A stretch of 7,838 bases of DNA from Bacteroidota bacterium (lineage in GTDB: Bacteria > Bacteroidota > Bacteroidia > Flavobacteriales > Crocinitomicaceae). Shown one piece after another: positions 1 to 7,363 of this stretch. Both the position numbers and the translations under genes were made by a program. The notes under the pieces were generated by a model. That model was not told the origin of the DNA and made no database searches. It was given only the letters and a program-made list of their open reading frames with translations. Position 1 is the first letter of the stretch; every line of letters begins with the position of its first letter. Where the stretch lies: NCBI GenBank assembly GCA_029558435.1, contig JAKQEZ010000050.1, forward strand, positions 1 to 7,838. Reading direction: 5' to 3'.

Positions 1-41
1 GTTAACCCGCGTGGTTGGGACTTGCACCCTCCGGAAAATAA

Positions 42-139
42 AAGCGCACGCTAAACTTGCTTATCACAAAATATATTTGCATTTTTGGAATTTTATGATA
101 GCTTGAATTAGCGTGTGCTTATGCTCATGCAAAGCACAC
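42..139. repeat. Nested, competing inverted repeats upstream of the first long palindrome
   Basis: Bases 42-54 (AAGCGCACGCTAA) are complementary to 108-120 (TTAGCGTGTGCTT) over 13 positions with one G-T pair. Bases 113-120 (GTGTGCTT) are also perfectly complementary to 132-139 (AAGCACAC) around an 11-base loop. The two stems share the 113-120 arm, so only one can form at a time. No gene is visible in 1-140. The stretch may be the remnant of a small folded repeat like those at 436-511 and 7364-7432, since a small element also precedes the long palindrome on the right side. Its function is unknown; folding as RNA or as single-stranded DNA is an inference. Confidence 0.5.
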
Positions 140-140
140 A

Positions 141-286
141 CAGCAGTTTGGCAAAATGGCGGGTTCAGTGCTAAATTGAACATTTGGTTTTCAAATGAAG
201 TTTAGTGCTAAAATGAAAGTAATTGCTTCAAAATCAGCCACTTCGCCAAGCTGCAAAACGTTACCAGCAAGCGTAGAGAACGACAC
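141..286 (+). repeat. Long imperfect palindromic repeat, left copy
   Basis: This stretch aligns end to end, in the same orientation, with 7594-7738. Shared blocks include the GGCAAAA/TGGCGG start, AGTGCT subrepeats, a right arm with CAAAACGTTACC, and a closing ACGACAC. The element is itself palindromic: 143-152 (GCAGTTTGGC) pairs with 245-254 (GCCAAGCTGC) with one G-T pair, and TGGC at 157-160 pairs with GCCA at 237-240. An AGTGCTAAA(A/T)TGAA subrepeat occurs at 167-180 and 204-217. The right tip GTTACCAGC (260-268) is intact, but the matching left tip GCTGGTAAC, present in the right copy, is missing here and replaced by CA-rich sequence. No ORF of note crosses it. Confidence 0.75.
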
Positions 287-435
287 GACCTTCAATATAA
301 GACCTTAACTCGACCGACAATTTCGCTGTTCTTTGACAAAAACCGACCTGACTTTTCAGACACTCAAGCCGACCCAAAAGGGTTTAAAAATTTTTCCCAC
401 CGCACATTTTAAAAAATAATTTTATGCCTGCCCGC
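287..435. other. Gene-free spacer between the two left repeats
   Basis: No credible reading frame on either strand and no RNA gene were recognised. The stretch holds a weak 4-bp hairpin (ACCC-AAAA-GGGT, 372-383) followed by an A/T-rich run. It also holds the first copy of AAAATTTTTCCCAC (387-400), which recurs at 498-511. Nothing else can be supported. Confidence 0.5.
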
Positions 436-511
436 ATTTTGCACATTTGGTTTTGCCCTTACACACAAAGCCTTCGCTTCAGCAAAACCAAAAGAGCAAA
501 ATTTTTCCCAC
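436..511 (+). repeat. Small folded repeat, left copy
   Basis: An 11-base arm TTTGGTTTTGC (446-456) is perfectly complementary to GCAAAACCAAA (482-492) around a 25-base loop. Outside a 3+3 internal loop, ATTTTGC (436-442) pairs with GCAAAAT (496-502). The blocks GCACATTTG (441-449), CAAAAGAGC (489-497) and TTTCCCAC (504-511) recur in the same order and nearly the same spacing at 7364-7432, right after the operon. AAAATTTTTCCCAC at 498-511 is also a direct repeat of 387-400. The element lies just upstream of the operon promoter and could fold in DNA or RNA. Its role is unknown. Confidence 0.65.
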
Positions 512-515
512 GCAC

Positions 516-548
516 TTGTTAGGGATATAAAAATAAATTGTAATTTTG
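516..548 (+). promoter_or_regulatory. Candidate Bacteroidota promoter for the five-gene operon
   Basis: TAATTTTG at 541-548 is an exact match to the Bacteroidota -7 consensus TAnnTTTG. A TTG at 516-518 lies 22 bases upstream, near the accepted range for the -33 element. Transcription would then begin near 553-557, leaving a leader of about 25 bases before the ATG at 580. It is the only good promoter seen ahead of the cluster, and the tight gene spacing downstream suggests it drives all five genes. The -7 box is strong evidence; the -33 box is weaker. Confidence 0.6.
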
Positions 549-561
549 ACAAAATTGTCAA
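546..561. promoter_or_regulatory. Palindromic operator overlapping the promoter -7 box
   Basis: TTGACAA (546-552), a 2-base centre, then TTGTCAA (555-561) form a perfect 7-2-7 inverted repeat. It overlaps the last three bases of the -7 element and covers the expected transcription start. A dimeric helix-turn-helix protein bound here would block RNA polymerase. The adjacent gene encodes such a protein, so autorepression of the whole operon is the simplest reading. Binding is inferred. The left half also resembles a TTGACA -35 box, but no good -10 follows at the right distance. Confidence 0.55.
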
Positions 562-579
562 GGCGAAAATTTCAAGGTA

Positions 580-906
580 ATGAAAGAAACATTTGGAGAA
601 TACATTCACAATTTGAGAGTTGAACACGGCTTAACTCTTACAAAGCTTGCGGCTGCACTTGATATTGACCAATCAACGCTTTCCAAAATTGAAAATCAAA
701 AACGCAATGTTCCAGAAGAAATTCTTCCCAAGCTTGCAAAAGTTTTCAAGTTGGATATTAAGAAACTTGAAAAAGAATTTTTCAGTGAGAAGATTGCAGA
801 AATGATTTACCGAGTTCCCGACTCTACAGAATTATTGACACTGGCAGAGGAAAAAGCGAAATACTACAGAGTATCAAAGGTTAAACAAGGAAATTTAAAA
901 TTTTAA
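580..906 (+). CDS. XRE-family helix-turn-helix regulator, probable operon controller
   Basis: This is a 108-residue Cro/C1-type DNA-binding protein. Residues 5-62 carry the five-helix HTH fold: the first HTH helix is about 18-29 (LTLTKLAAALDI) and the recognition helix about 30-42, with the typical DQSTLSKIE pattern. A charged tail (about 65-108) with an AEEKAKYY segment follows; the size exceeds that of most restriction controller (C) proteins, which are near 80 residues. The first gene of the operon, it ends 3 bases before the methyltransferase start. The ATG at 580 follows a weak AAGG and gives the full HTH. Such regulators commonly time expression of restriction-modification genes. The palindrome at 546-561 is its likely binding site. 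Repression is more likely than activation because that site overlaps the -7 box, but this is inference. Confidence 0.85.
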   Translation: MKETFGEYIHNLRVEHGLTLTKLAAALDIDQSTLSKIENQKRNVPEEILPKLAKVFKLDIKKLEKEFFSEKIAEMIYRVPDSTELLTLAEEKAKYYRVSKVKQGNLKF

Positions 907-909
907 AAA

Positions 910-1827
910 ATGGCAAAATCAATAGAACAATACTTAAACAAGGTTATTCAAGGTGACTGCTTAGAGGTTATGAAAAATATTCCAAGCAAATCCATTGATA
1001 TGATTCTTTGTGATTTACCATACGGAACAACTCAAAACAAATGGGATTCGGTAATTGACTTAGACCAACTTTGGGAACATTATGAAAGAATCATCAAAGA
1101 TGATGGAGCAATTGCATTGACTGCTCAGGGACTATTTACAGCAAAGTTGATTATGAGTAATGAGAAGTTATTCAAATACAAAATCGTTTGGATAAAATCT
1201 AAATCAACAAACTTCTTAAATGCAAAGAAGCAACCGCTTCGTAAACACGAAGACATTTGTATCTTCTACAAAAAACAGCCTACATATAATCCACAAATGA
1301 CAAATGGAGAGGCATACGACAAAGGCATTAGAAAAGACCAATACACTGGTAGTTATGGAGATTTCAAACCGAGACACGTTAAAAGTAATGGAGACAGATA
1401 CCCAAATGATGTTGTATGTTATGAAGAACAACCCATTGACGACTTTGTATATGTGAAAACTGCGGAATCAGAAGGACCTGTTTTGCACCCGACACAAAAA
1501 CCAATTGAATTAGGAAGATACCTGATAAAGACCTTTACAAAACCAGGAGATGTTGTTCTTGACAATGCTTGTGGAAGTGGAAGTTTTCTACTTTCTGCAA
1601 TTCTTGAAAACAGACAATTTATCGGGATTGAAAAGAATGAAGACGTTTTACTACATAAAGTAAAACCAGTTGATTACATTAAAATTTGCACTGATAGGAT
1701 TCAAGAAACACTTAAACACAAGGAGATTGAAGAATCAACTTTAAGATTATTCAATGAGCCAATTGCAAAATATCATACACTTAATTACAAGAACGGAAAG
1801 GCAAAAGCAAGTCCAGCAATTTATTAA
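910..1827 (+). CDS. Beta-class DNA adenine-N6 methyltransferase
   Basis: This 305-residue enzyme should transfer a methyl group from S-adenosylmethionine to adenine in a specific DNA site. The catalytic motif IV DLPY is at 35-38, within CDLPYGTTQNKWD. The target-recognition region lies in the middle (about 105-180). HPTQKP is at 193-198, and the SAM-binding motif I appears late as DNACGSGS (218-225), followed by GIEKNE (239-244). Motif IV before motif I defines the beta class (N4/N6 methylase family, PF01555). A D at the start of motif IV points to adenine rather than cytosine N4. The length is normal for solitary or restriction-associated members. It starts 3 bases after the regulator and ends 14 bases before the fusion enzyme, so it probably protects host DNA from that enzyme, perhaps on the opposite strand. 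The recognition site cannot be read from sequence. Confidence 0.92.
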   Translation: MAKSIEQYLNKVIQGDCLEVMKNIPSKSIDMILCDLPYGTTQNKWDSVIDLDQLWEHYERIIKDDGAIALTAQGLFTAKLIMSNEKLFKYKIVWIKSKSTNFLNAKKQPLRKHEDICIFYKKQPTYNPQMTNGEAYDKGIRKDQYTGSYGDFKPRHVKSNGDRYPNDVVCYEEQPIDDFVYVKTAESEGPVLHPTQKPIELGRYLIKTFTKPGDVVLDNACGSGSFLLSAILENRQFIGIEKNEDVLLHKVKPVDYIKICTDRIQETLKHKEIEESTLRLFNEPIAKYHTLNYKNGKAKASPAIY

Positions 1828-1841
1828 TTGAATTACCTGAA

Positions 1842-4604
1842 ATGGCAAAAGTTACATACAACGAAAGAAGCTGGGCAATAGATGTTATAAGTGAAATCGG
1901 CTTGTATCTTGCAAATAAAAGTTGGCACTTTAAAAGTGCAGGTGGTGAAAGCACCATAAGCAACGAAAAGTCAAGTCTATTTCCTGATGTGTTGATTTTC
2001 AAAGACCAAACAAGAAATATTATTTTACAAGGTTGGGAATTGAAAATGCCTGACACACCAATTAATGATGCTGAATTAATTAGCAATGCAATCAAAAAAG
2101 CCAAGATTTTACAAAGAGACAGTTTTATTCTGTGGAATATAAAGAGTGCCGTTCTTTATTCTAAACAAGGAGATTCATTCTCAATTTTAAAAACTTGGAA
2201 TGACATTGACATTAATAACCGAACAGAAGTAAAGCCAAAAGAAACTCTTTGGAAATCATTATTGCACACCATACTTTCAGACTTAAACGGCTATTTTGAA
2301 TCTGGAGAAATTTCAGATGAAGTTTCAACAGAAATTTTAGCTGTTGATGCAATCATTGATGTTATACTCGAAAATATTTCCTCGACAGCGGAAAACATAA
2401 GGGGAAATTTTAGAAGAAATTCAAGACTTGAAGCCCAAATAAATAGTTGGTGGCTATCCTCGGCAACAGAATATGGTTATAATCCGACTGCAATAAAAGA
2501 CGCTTCAAATAAATTACCTACTCTTTCAAAAGTAATTTTAACCGATTGGGTTTTCAAAATCATCTTCGCAAATGTGCTGAAAAGGCATTTTAATGAAGCA
2601 AGAGCAATAGAGTCAATAAGCAATGAAACTTCGATTGAACAAGCAAAGGAAATAATTACCTCAATATCCGAGCATTGTAATTTTTGGAATATTTTCAGTG
2701 ATAACCTTGCAATTGAGTTCATTTCAACTTCTGCTTGGAAACAAATTATCCAGTTAAATCAGTTTCTTTCATCAATCAACATTGCAGGAATTGAAATCGA
2801 AATCCTTCATAATTTACTCCAATCTTCAATTGTTTCAGCAAAACGTAAAGTAGCCGGACAATTTGCTACTCCAAAAAAGTTAGCGGATTTATTGGTTAGA
2901 TTAACCATAGAAGACAAAGAAGGAATTGTAATTGACCCTTGCTGCGGAACAGGAACAATAATCAATCAAGCATATTTGCTCAAAGAAGAATACGAGTTTA
3001 ATCAAGACGAAATTATAAACAGTATTTGGGCATCAGACAAACATTCTTTCCCTATTCAATTGTCTACACTTACTTTGGCAAAGCCAAACAACATTGGCAA
3101 GGTGCTTAACATTTTTAGAAAAGATGTGATTGAATTAGCAACAGGGCAAAATGTAACTTTCAAAGACCCAAACAATGGAAACGATATTGTAAAAATTTTC
3201 CCAACTATTGATTATGTTGTTTCAAACTTACCATTCATCAAGAGTAAAGAAATTGAAGTATTAAACCCGAACATAACAGAAATAAACAACTTCATTCAAG
3301 ATGAAGCTGACACTACAAAATCACTAAGTGGCAAAAGCGATATTTTCGCTTATATCCCATTTTATTTACATCAGCTACTTTCTGAAAACGGAAAAATTGG
3401 GCTGATACTTTCTAATGCTTGGTTGGGAACTGATTACGGAGAAATTTTCTTAGAGCTTATTCAAAAATTCTATGACATTGAAACTGTTGTAATTTCAGGA
3501 AAAGGAAAATGGTTTGACAATGCAGATGTAGTAACTACTTTCCTAATTGCAAAAAAGCGGAACCCAAATACTCCAATAAACCAAAACAGAACAATTTCAT
3601 TTTGCACCCTAAAAGAAAGCATTAACGAAATACCTAACATTAAACAATTGAGCGAAAATATTTTGTTGGAAACTGATAATCAATTTGTAGCTGTTCAAAA
3701 TTATTCAGTAAATGAGATAACCAACTTTGAAACTATTGGTGTTCCTTGGTGCGGTTACTTTGCAAATCTTAATTGGCTTACAGAAGTTTCAGAAAAACTA
3801 ATTGATTGCAATCAGATTTTCAAGTTTACTCGTGGTGAAAGAAGAGGTTGGAATCCCTTATTTTATCCTGCATGTGGACACAACATTGAAGCGGAATACA
3901 TAAGACCAGTTCTGAAAAACCTAAGAGGAACATCAGGACTTTATTGTTCAGCAGATGGAGAAGCATTTTGTTGTTCAAGAAGCATTGAAGAATTAGAGCA
4001 ACTCAATCATACAGGTGCTTTGCAGTGGATTAGAAGTTTTGAAAATCAAAACAACGAAACAGGTGTTCCACTTACTCAATCTTTGCGTAGAGCTAATATG
4101 TTTTGGTATGAGATGAAAACCGATAATATGGCTGACTTTGTCGCTAATGTGAATTACGATAAAAGTTTATTCATTGCAACCTTTGTTAATCGTTCTTTCA
4201 TTGACCAAAGAATGATTGGACTTTCAATTAAGGCAGAGCATCAAGAGGAAAACAGAGTTTTACTACTTGCCTTATTAAACAGCGTTCTAAGTATGTTTTT
4301 TATTGAAAGTTTCGGTTTTGGTAGAGGTTTAGGAGCACTTGATTTGAGAGCGACAAAATTTGAGCGTGATTTTAAACTATTGAATTTTGAACTTTTATCA
4401 GACGAGCAAAAGCAAAGTATTATCAATGCTTTTCAACCAATTGCAAATAGAAATAAATTGCCTTTGGAACAAGAAGTTGAACAAGCAGACAGAGTAAATT
4501 TTGAAAGAGTTCTTTTTGAAGCATTCGAGATTTCTGAACATTACGAAGTTATAAAATCATCTTTGTTACATCTGTATAGGATTAGGTTTGCGGTAAAAGA
4601 ATAA
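1842..4604 (+). CDS. Type IIG-like restriction enzyme: PD-(D/E)XK nuclease fused to an N6-adenine methyltransferase
   Basis: This 920-residue protein probably both cuts and methylates DNA. The N-terminal ~110 residues look like a PD-(D/E)XK nuclease: E18 in the first helix, P48-D49, then E66-L67-K68 in GWELKMP. A helical linker (about 130-330) leads to the methylase core. QFATP (340-344) is typical of the N6_Mtase family, motif I is IDPCCGTGT (364-372), and motif IV is SNLPF (461-465), with Leu where Pro is usual. The C-terminal half (about 630-920) is the probable target-recognition part, with EAEYIRPVLKN (683-693), GALQWIRSFE (725-734) and GRGLGALDL (828-836). Cys or His at 678, 680, 702, 710 and 711 form a loose cluster. 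The length suits single-chain Type IIG enzymes. The gene is coupled to the methyltransferase before it (14 bases) and the OLD nuclease after it (7 bases). Nuclease activity rests on a short motif and is less certain than the methylase. Confidence 0.82.
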   Translation: MAKVTYNERSWAIDVISEIGLYLANKSWHFKSAGGESTISNEKSSLFPDVLIFKDQTRNIILQGWELKMPDTPINDAELISNAIKKAKILQRDSFILWNIKSAVLYSKQGDSFSILKTWNDIDINNRTEVKPKETLWKSLLHTILSDLNGYFESGEISDEVSTEILAVDAIIDVILENISSTAENIRGNFRRNSRLEAQINSWWLSSATEYGYNPTAIKDASNKLPTLSKVILTDWVFKIIFANVLKRHFNEARAIESISNETSIEQAKEIITSISEHCNFWNIFSDNLAIEFISTSAWKQIIQLNQFLSSINIAGIEIEILHNLLQSSIVSAKRKVAGQFATPKKLADLLVRLTIEDKEGIVIDPCCGTGTIINQAYLLKEEYEFNQDEIINSIWASDKHSFPIQLSTLTLAKPNNIGKVLNIFRKDVIELATGQNVTFKDPNNGNDIVKIFPTIDYVVSNLPFIKSKEIEVLNPNITEINNFIQDEADTTKSLSGKSDIFAYIPFYLHQLLSENGKIGLILSNAWLGTDYGEIFLELIQKFYDIETVVISGKGKWFDNADVVTTFLIAKKRNPNTPINQNRTISFCTLKESINEIPNIKQLSENILLETDNQFVAVQNYSVNEITNFETIGVPWCGYFANLNWLTEVSEKLIDCNQIFKFTRGERRGWNPLFYPACGHNIEAEYIRPVLKNLRGTSGLYCSADGEAFCCSRSIEELEQLNHTGALQWIRSFENQNNETGVPLTQSLRRANMFWYEMKTDNMADFVANVNYDKSLFIATFVNRSFIDQRMIGLSIKAEHQEENRVLLLALLNSVLSMFFIESFGFGRGLGALDLRATKFERDFKLLNFELLSDEQKQSIINAFQPIANRNKLPLEQEVEQADRVNFERVLFEAFEISEHYEVIKSSLLHLYRIRFAVKE

Positions 4605-4611
4605 CGGTATT

Positions 4612-6255
4612 ATGAATATTGTAAAAATCCACATAGAAAATTTAAAAACCTTTAAAGGTTCATTTAAACTCACTTTAAACAAAGGAATTAATATTCTTGT
4701 TGGAGACAATGAAGCAGGTAAATCCACAATCATAGAGGCAATTCATCTTGCTTTAACAGGTTTGCACAATGGCAAATATTTTAAAAACGAATTGTCTCAG
4801 TATGTGTTCAACAACGAAGTCATTGCCGAATACATTCAAGGTTTAGAACAAAACAATACTGCACAACCTTTACCTAAAATTCTCATTGAAGTATTTATTG
4901 AGGGTGAAAATACCGCAGAATTTGAGGGAGACGGCAATAGTGAGAAAGGAAAAGTTAGTGGATTTTCTTTTAAGGTTGAGTTTGACGAAAATTATCAGAA
5001 TGAATACGAGGATTTAGTAAAACTTGGAGGAATAAAAACATTGCCAATAGAATACTATAATGTTTTGTGGTCAAGTTTTTCGAGGGATGAAAGTATTACG
5101 CCAAGAACAATCCCTATAAAATCGGCTCTAATTGATTCATCAAGTAACAAGCTTCAAAATGGTTCAGATATTTACATTTCCAGAATTGTAAAGGAGTTTT
5201 TAGAATCAAGCGAAGTTGTTGAAATATCCCAAGCTCATAGAAGAATGAAAGAAACTTTTATGGGCGAAGAAGCAATTAAAAAGATAAATGAGAAGATAAA
5301 AACAGCTTCAAAAATTTCAGATAAAAAAGTTGAACTTTCCGTTGAGTTATCTTCAAAAAATGCTTGGGAAAGCAGTTTAATGACTTACTTGGAAGATGTT
5401 CCGTTTCATTACATTGGAAAAGGCGAACAATGTTTGGTAAAAACCAAGTTGGCTTTGGGACACAAAAAAGCAAAGGAAGCAAATATTATTTTATTGGAAG
5501 AACCCGAAAATCATTTATCCTATTCTAAACTCAATCAACTAATCAGCGACATAAAGAGCAATAGCGGAGAGAAACAAATTTTGATTTCTACCCACAGTAG
5601 TTTTGTAGCTAACAAATTAGGACTTGAACATTTGATATTGTTGAACGACAAGAAAACTGTAAGACTAAATGAACTTTCAGAAGACACTTATAAGTTTTTT
5701 GAAAAGCTGTCGGGTTACGACACTTTGCGTTTGATTTTATGTAAGAAAGCCATTTTGGTTGAGGGCGATTCTGATGAATTGGTTGTGCAAAAAGCATTTA
5801 TGGTCAGCAATGACGATAAACTTCCAATTGAAAAAGGAGTTGATGTAATTTCTGTTGGCACTTCGTTTCTACGGTTTTTAGAAATAGCCGAAAAAATCGG
5901 GACAAAAGTTGCTGTCGTTACCGACAATGACGGAAACGTTGAGGCGTTGAATAAAAAATATGAAAATTATTTGGGCGAAAAAGCCAAGCAAAATATAAAA
6001 ATTTGTTTTGATTCAACTATTGATAGTGGCGAGTTACAAGATTTCAATTATAATACACTTGAACCGAAATTTTTGAAAGCTAATAGTCGTGAGTTATTGA
6101 ACAAAATTTTCAAAACAGCTTATCAAACTGATGACGAATTGCGAAAGTATATGAAAGCTAACAAAACAGAATGTGCTTTGAAAGTTTTTGAAGCACAAGA
6201 AACGTTGAATTTTCCTCAATACATTTTAGATGCAATCAAACCTGACAAACAATAA
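4612..6255 (+). CDS. gajA: OLD-family ATPase-TOPRIM endonuclease, GajA-like (Gabija)
   Basis: This 547-residue protein combines an ABC/SMC-like ATPase with a TOPRIM nuclease. Walker A is GDNEAGKST (31-39), a divergent ABC signature is near 269-282 (GKGEQCLVKTK), Walker B is IILLEEPENHLS (292-303), and the switch histidine is H328 in STHSS. The TOPRIM domain has VEGDSDELV (383-391, with E384 and D388) and TDND (437-440, with D438 and D440). E484 in LEPKF and K517 in NKTECAL are plausible further active-site residues, as in characterised OLD enzymes. All main catalytic motifs are intact. Length is close to Bacillus cereus GajA (about 578 residues). OLD nucleases next to a UvrD-like helicase are class 2, the class that includes Gabija; here the helicase start lies inside this gene's end. 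It probably nicks or cuts phage DNA when nucleotide levels fall, as shown for Gabija. Whether it acts with the restriction enzyme upstream is unknown. Confidence 0.88.
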   Translation: MNIVKIHIENLKTFKGSFKLTLNKGINILVGDNEAGKSTIIEAIHLALTGLHNGKYFKNELSQYVFNNEVIAEYIQGLEQNNTAQPLPKILIEVFIEGENTAEFEGDGNSEKGKVSGFSFKVEFDENYQNEYEDLVKLGGIKTLPIEYYNVLWSSFSRDESITPRTIPIKSALIDSSSNKLQNGSDIYISRIVKEFLESSEVVEISQAHRRMKETFMGEEAIKKINEKIKTASKISDKKVELSVELSSKNAWESSLMTYLEDVPFHYIGKGEQCLVKTKLALGHKKAKEANIILLEEPENHLSYSKLNQLISDIKSNSGEKQILISTHSSFVANKLGLEHLILLNDKKTVRLNELSEDTYKFFEKLSGYDTLRLILCKKAILVEGDSDELVVQKAFMVSNDDKLPIEKGVDVISVGTSFLRFLEIAEKIGTKVAVVTDNDGNVEALNKKYENYLGEKAKQNIKICFDSTIDSGELQDFNYNTLEPKFLKANSRELLNKIFKTAYQTDDELRKYMKANKTECALKVFEAQETLNFPQYILDAIKPDKQ

Positions 6256-7363
6256 ACTAATCATAGCAGCCGCAGGTTCAGGAAAAACAACCTTTCTTGT
6301 AGATGAAGCCCTGAAACAGAAAGAGGGCAAGGTTCTTATTACCACATACACTCAAGCAAATGAAGCCGAAATAAGAAAGAAAATCATTGAAAAAAATAAG
6401 TGCATTCCTAAAAATGTTACTGTTCAAACTTGGTTTTCATTTCTATTGAAACACGGAGTTAGACCCTTTCAAGGAATTTTGTTTGAAAAGAAAATCAAAG
6501 GATTGATTTTAGTTAACAGTCAATCGGGACTGAAAGGATATACTAAAACGAAACAACCGATTTATTTTGGGGAAGAAAAAGAATTTGAGAAACATTATTT
6601 TTCCAATGCTCTAAAAATATATTCCGACAAACTCTCAAAATTTGTGTTTCGTTGTAATGAAAAATCAAACGGTAATGTAATTGACCGTATTTCAAGAATC
6701 TATTCACATATTTTTATTGATGAAGTTCAAGACTTGGCAGGTTACGATTTAGAATTACTGAAACTGTTTTTTAATTGCAGTTCTACCACTCAATTAGTTG
6801 GCGACCCAAGACAAGGAACATATTCAACTAATAGTGCTCCCAAAAACAAACAGTTCAAGAAAGCGAATATTGTAAACTTTTTCTCAGACCAAATTGACAA
6901 TCTTACAAAAGATGATACTTCGTTAATGACAAATCACAGATGTAATAAACCAATCTGCGACTTATCAAATAAATTATTTCCAAATTTTCAGGCAACGACA
7001 TCAGGTAATAATGTTGCAACAGAACATAGTGGGGTATTTTTTATCAAACCGCAAGACGTAGAAAGTTACTTGCAAAAATTTGAACCTGTTCAACTTAGGG
7101 ACAGTAAGAGAACCAACGTAAACGAAAATTACAGAGTAATGAATTTTGGCGAAGCAAAAGGACTATCGTTTGACAAAGTTTTAATTTATCCGACAGAACC
7201 TTTTATTAAGTGGCTCAAAGACAATAACTCTGAATTAGCAGAAACAAGCCGTTCAAAACTTTATGTAGCAATAACAAGGGCAAGGCATAGTGTAGCTATT
7301 ATTTGTAAAGACAATTTGAGCATAGACGGTATAACTAATTATAATCCCAATGCACAGGTGTAA
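6230..7363 (+). CDS. gajB: Compact UvrD/Rep-like superfamily 1 helicase, GajB-like
   Basis: This 377-residue SF1A-type helicase keeps the core motifs: Walker A AAAGSGKTT (13-21), Ia TTYTQAN (38-44), II DEVQD (164-168), III QLVGDPRQGTYS (188-199), IV NHRCN (235-239), V NFGEAKGLSFDKV (305-317) and VI LYVAITRARHSV (344-355). The P-loop starts 12 residues from the start, so there is no room for the usual Q motif. It is also shorter than B. cereus GajB (about 494 residues) and far shorter than UvrD, so the 1B and 2B accessory domains must be small or absent. The ATG at 6230 overlaps the nuclease gene by 26 bases, which suggests translational coupling and a partnership of the two products. As in Gabija it probably binds or hydrolyses ATP on DNA ends and activates the nuclease. 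Real unwinding activity is uncertain. The stop codon directly abuts the 7364 repeat. Confidence 0.87.
   Translation: MQSNLTNNKLIIAAAGSGKTTFLVDEALKQKEGKVLITTYTQANEAEIRKKIIEKNKCIPKNVTVQTWFSFLLKHGVRPFQGILFEKKIKGLILVNSQSGLKGYTKTKQPIYFGEEKEFEKHYFSNALKIYSDKLSKFVFRCNEKSNGNVIDRISRIYSHIFIDEVQDLAGYDLELLKLFFNCSSTTQLVGDPRQGTYSTNSAPKNKQFKKANIVNFFSDQIDNLTKDDTSLMTNHRCNKPICDLSNKLFPNFQATTSGNNVATEHSGVFFIKPQDVESYLQKFEPVQLRDSKRTNVNENYRVMNFGEAKGLSFDKVLIYPTEPFIKWLKDNNSELAETSRSKLYVAITRARHSVAIICKDNLSIDGITNYNPNAQV

Noticed and set aside
15..35. Possible tRNA T-arm or group II intron fragment on the minus strand (GGGTGCAAGTCCC)
   Set aside because: The T loop lacks TTCRA, the stem is only 3 bp, and no other tRNA arms or intron domains are visible.
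1..54. Short open frame from the window edge ending at TAA 52-54
   Set aside because: Only 17 codons, no recognisable C-terminus, and the region is made of inverted repeats.
409..627. 72-codon minus-strand reading frame
   Set aside because: It covers the small folded repeat, promoter, operator and the start of the regulator gene, with no domain or promoter of its own.
1842..4604. BREX PglX methyltransferase
   Set aside because: The protein is shorter than typical PglX (about 1200 residues), has a nuclease-like N-terminus, and no other BREX genes are present.
5715..5927. Minus-strand reading frame within the OLD gene (and similar short ones inside the other genes)
   Set aside because: It is a shadow of a well-supported gene on the opposite strand; no family resemblance.
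4612..6255. PARIS or SMC-type ATPase instead of OLD nuclease
   Set aside because: ATPase and TOPRIM parts are in one chain with E384, D438 and D440 intact, and the neighbour is a helicase, which fits class 2 OLD/Gabija better.
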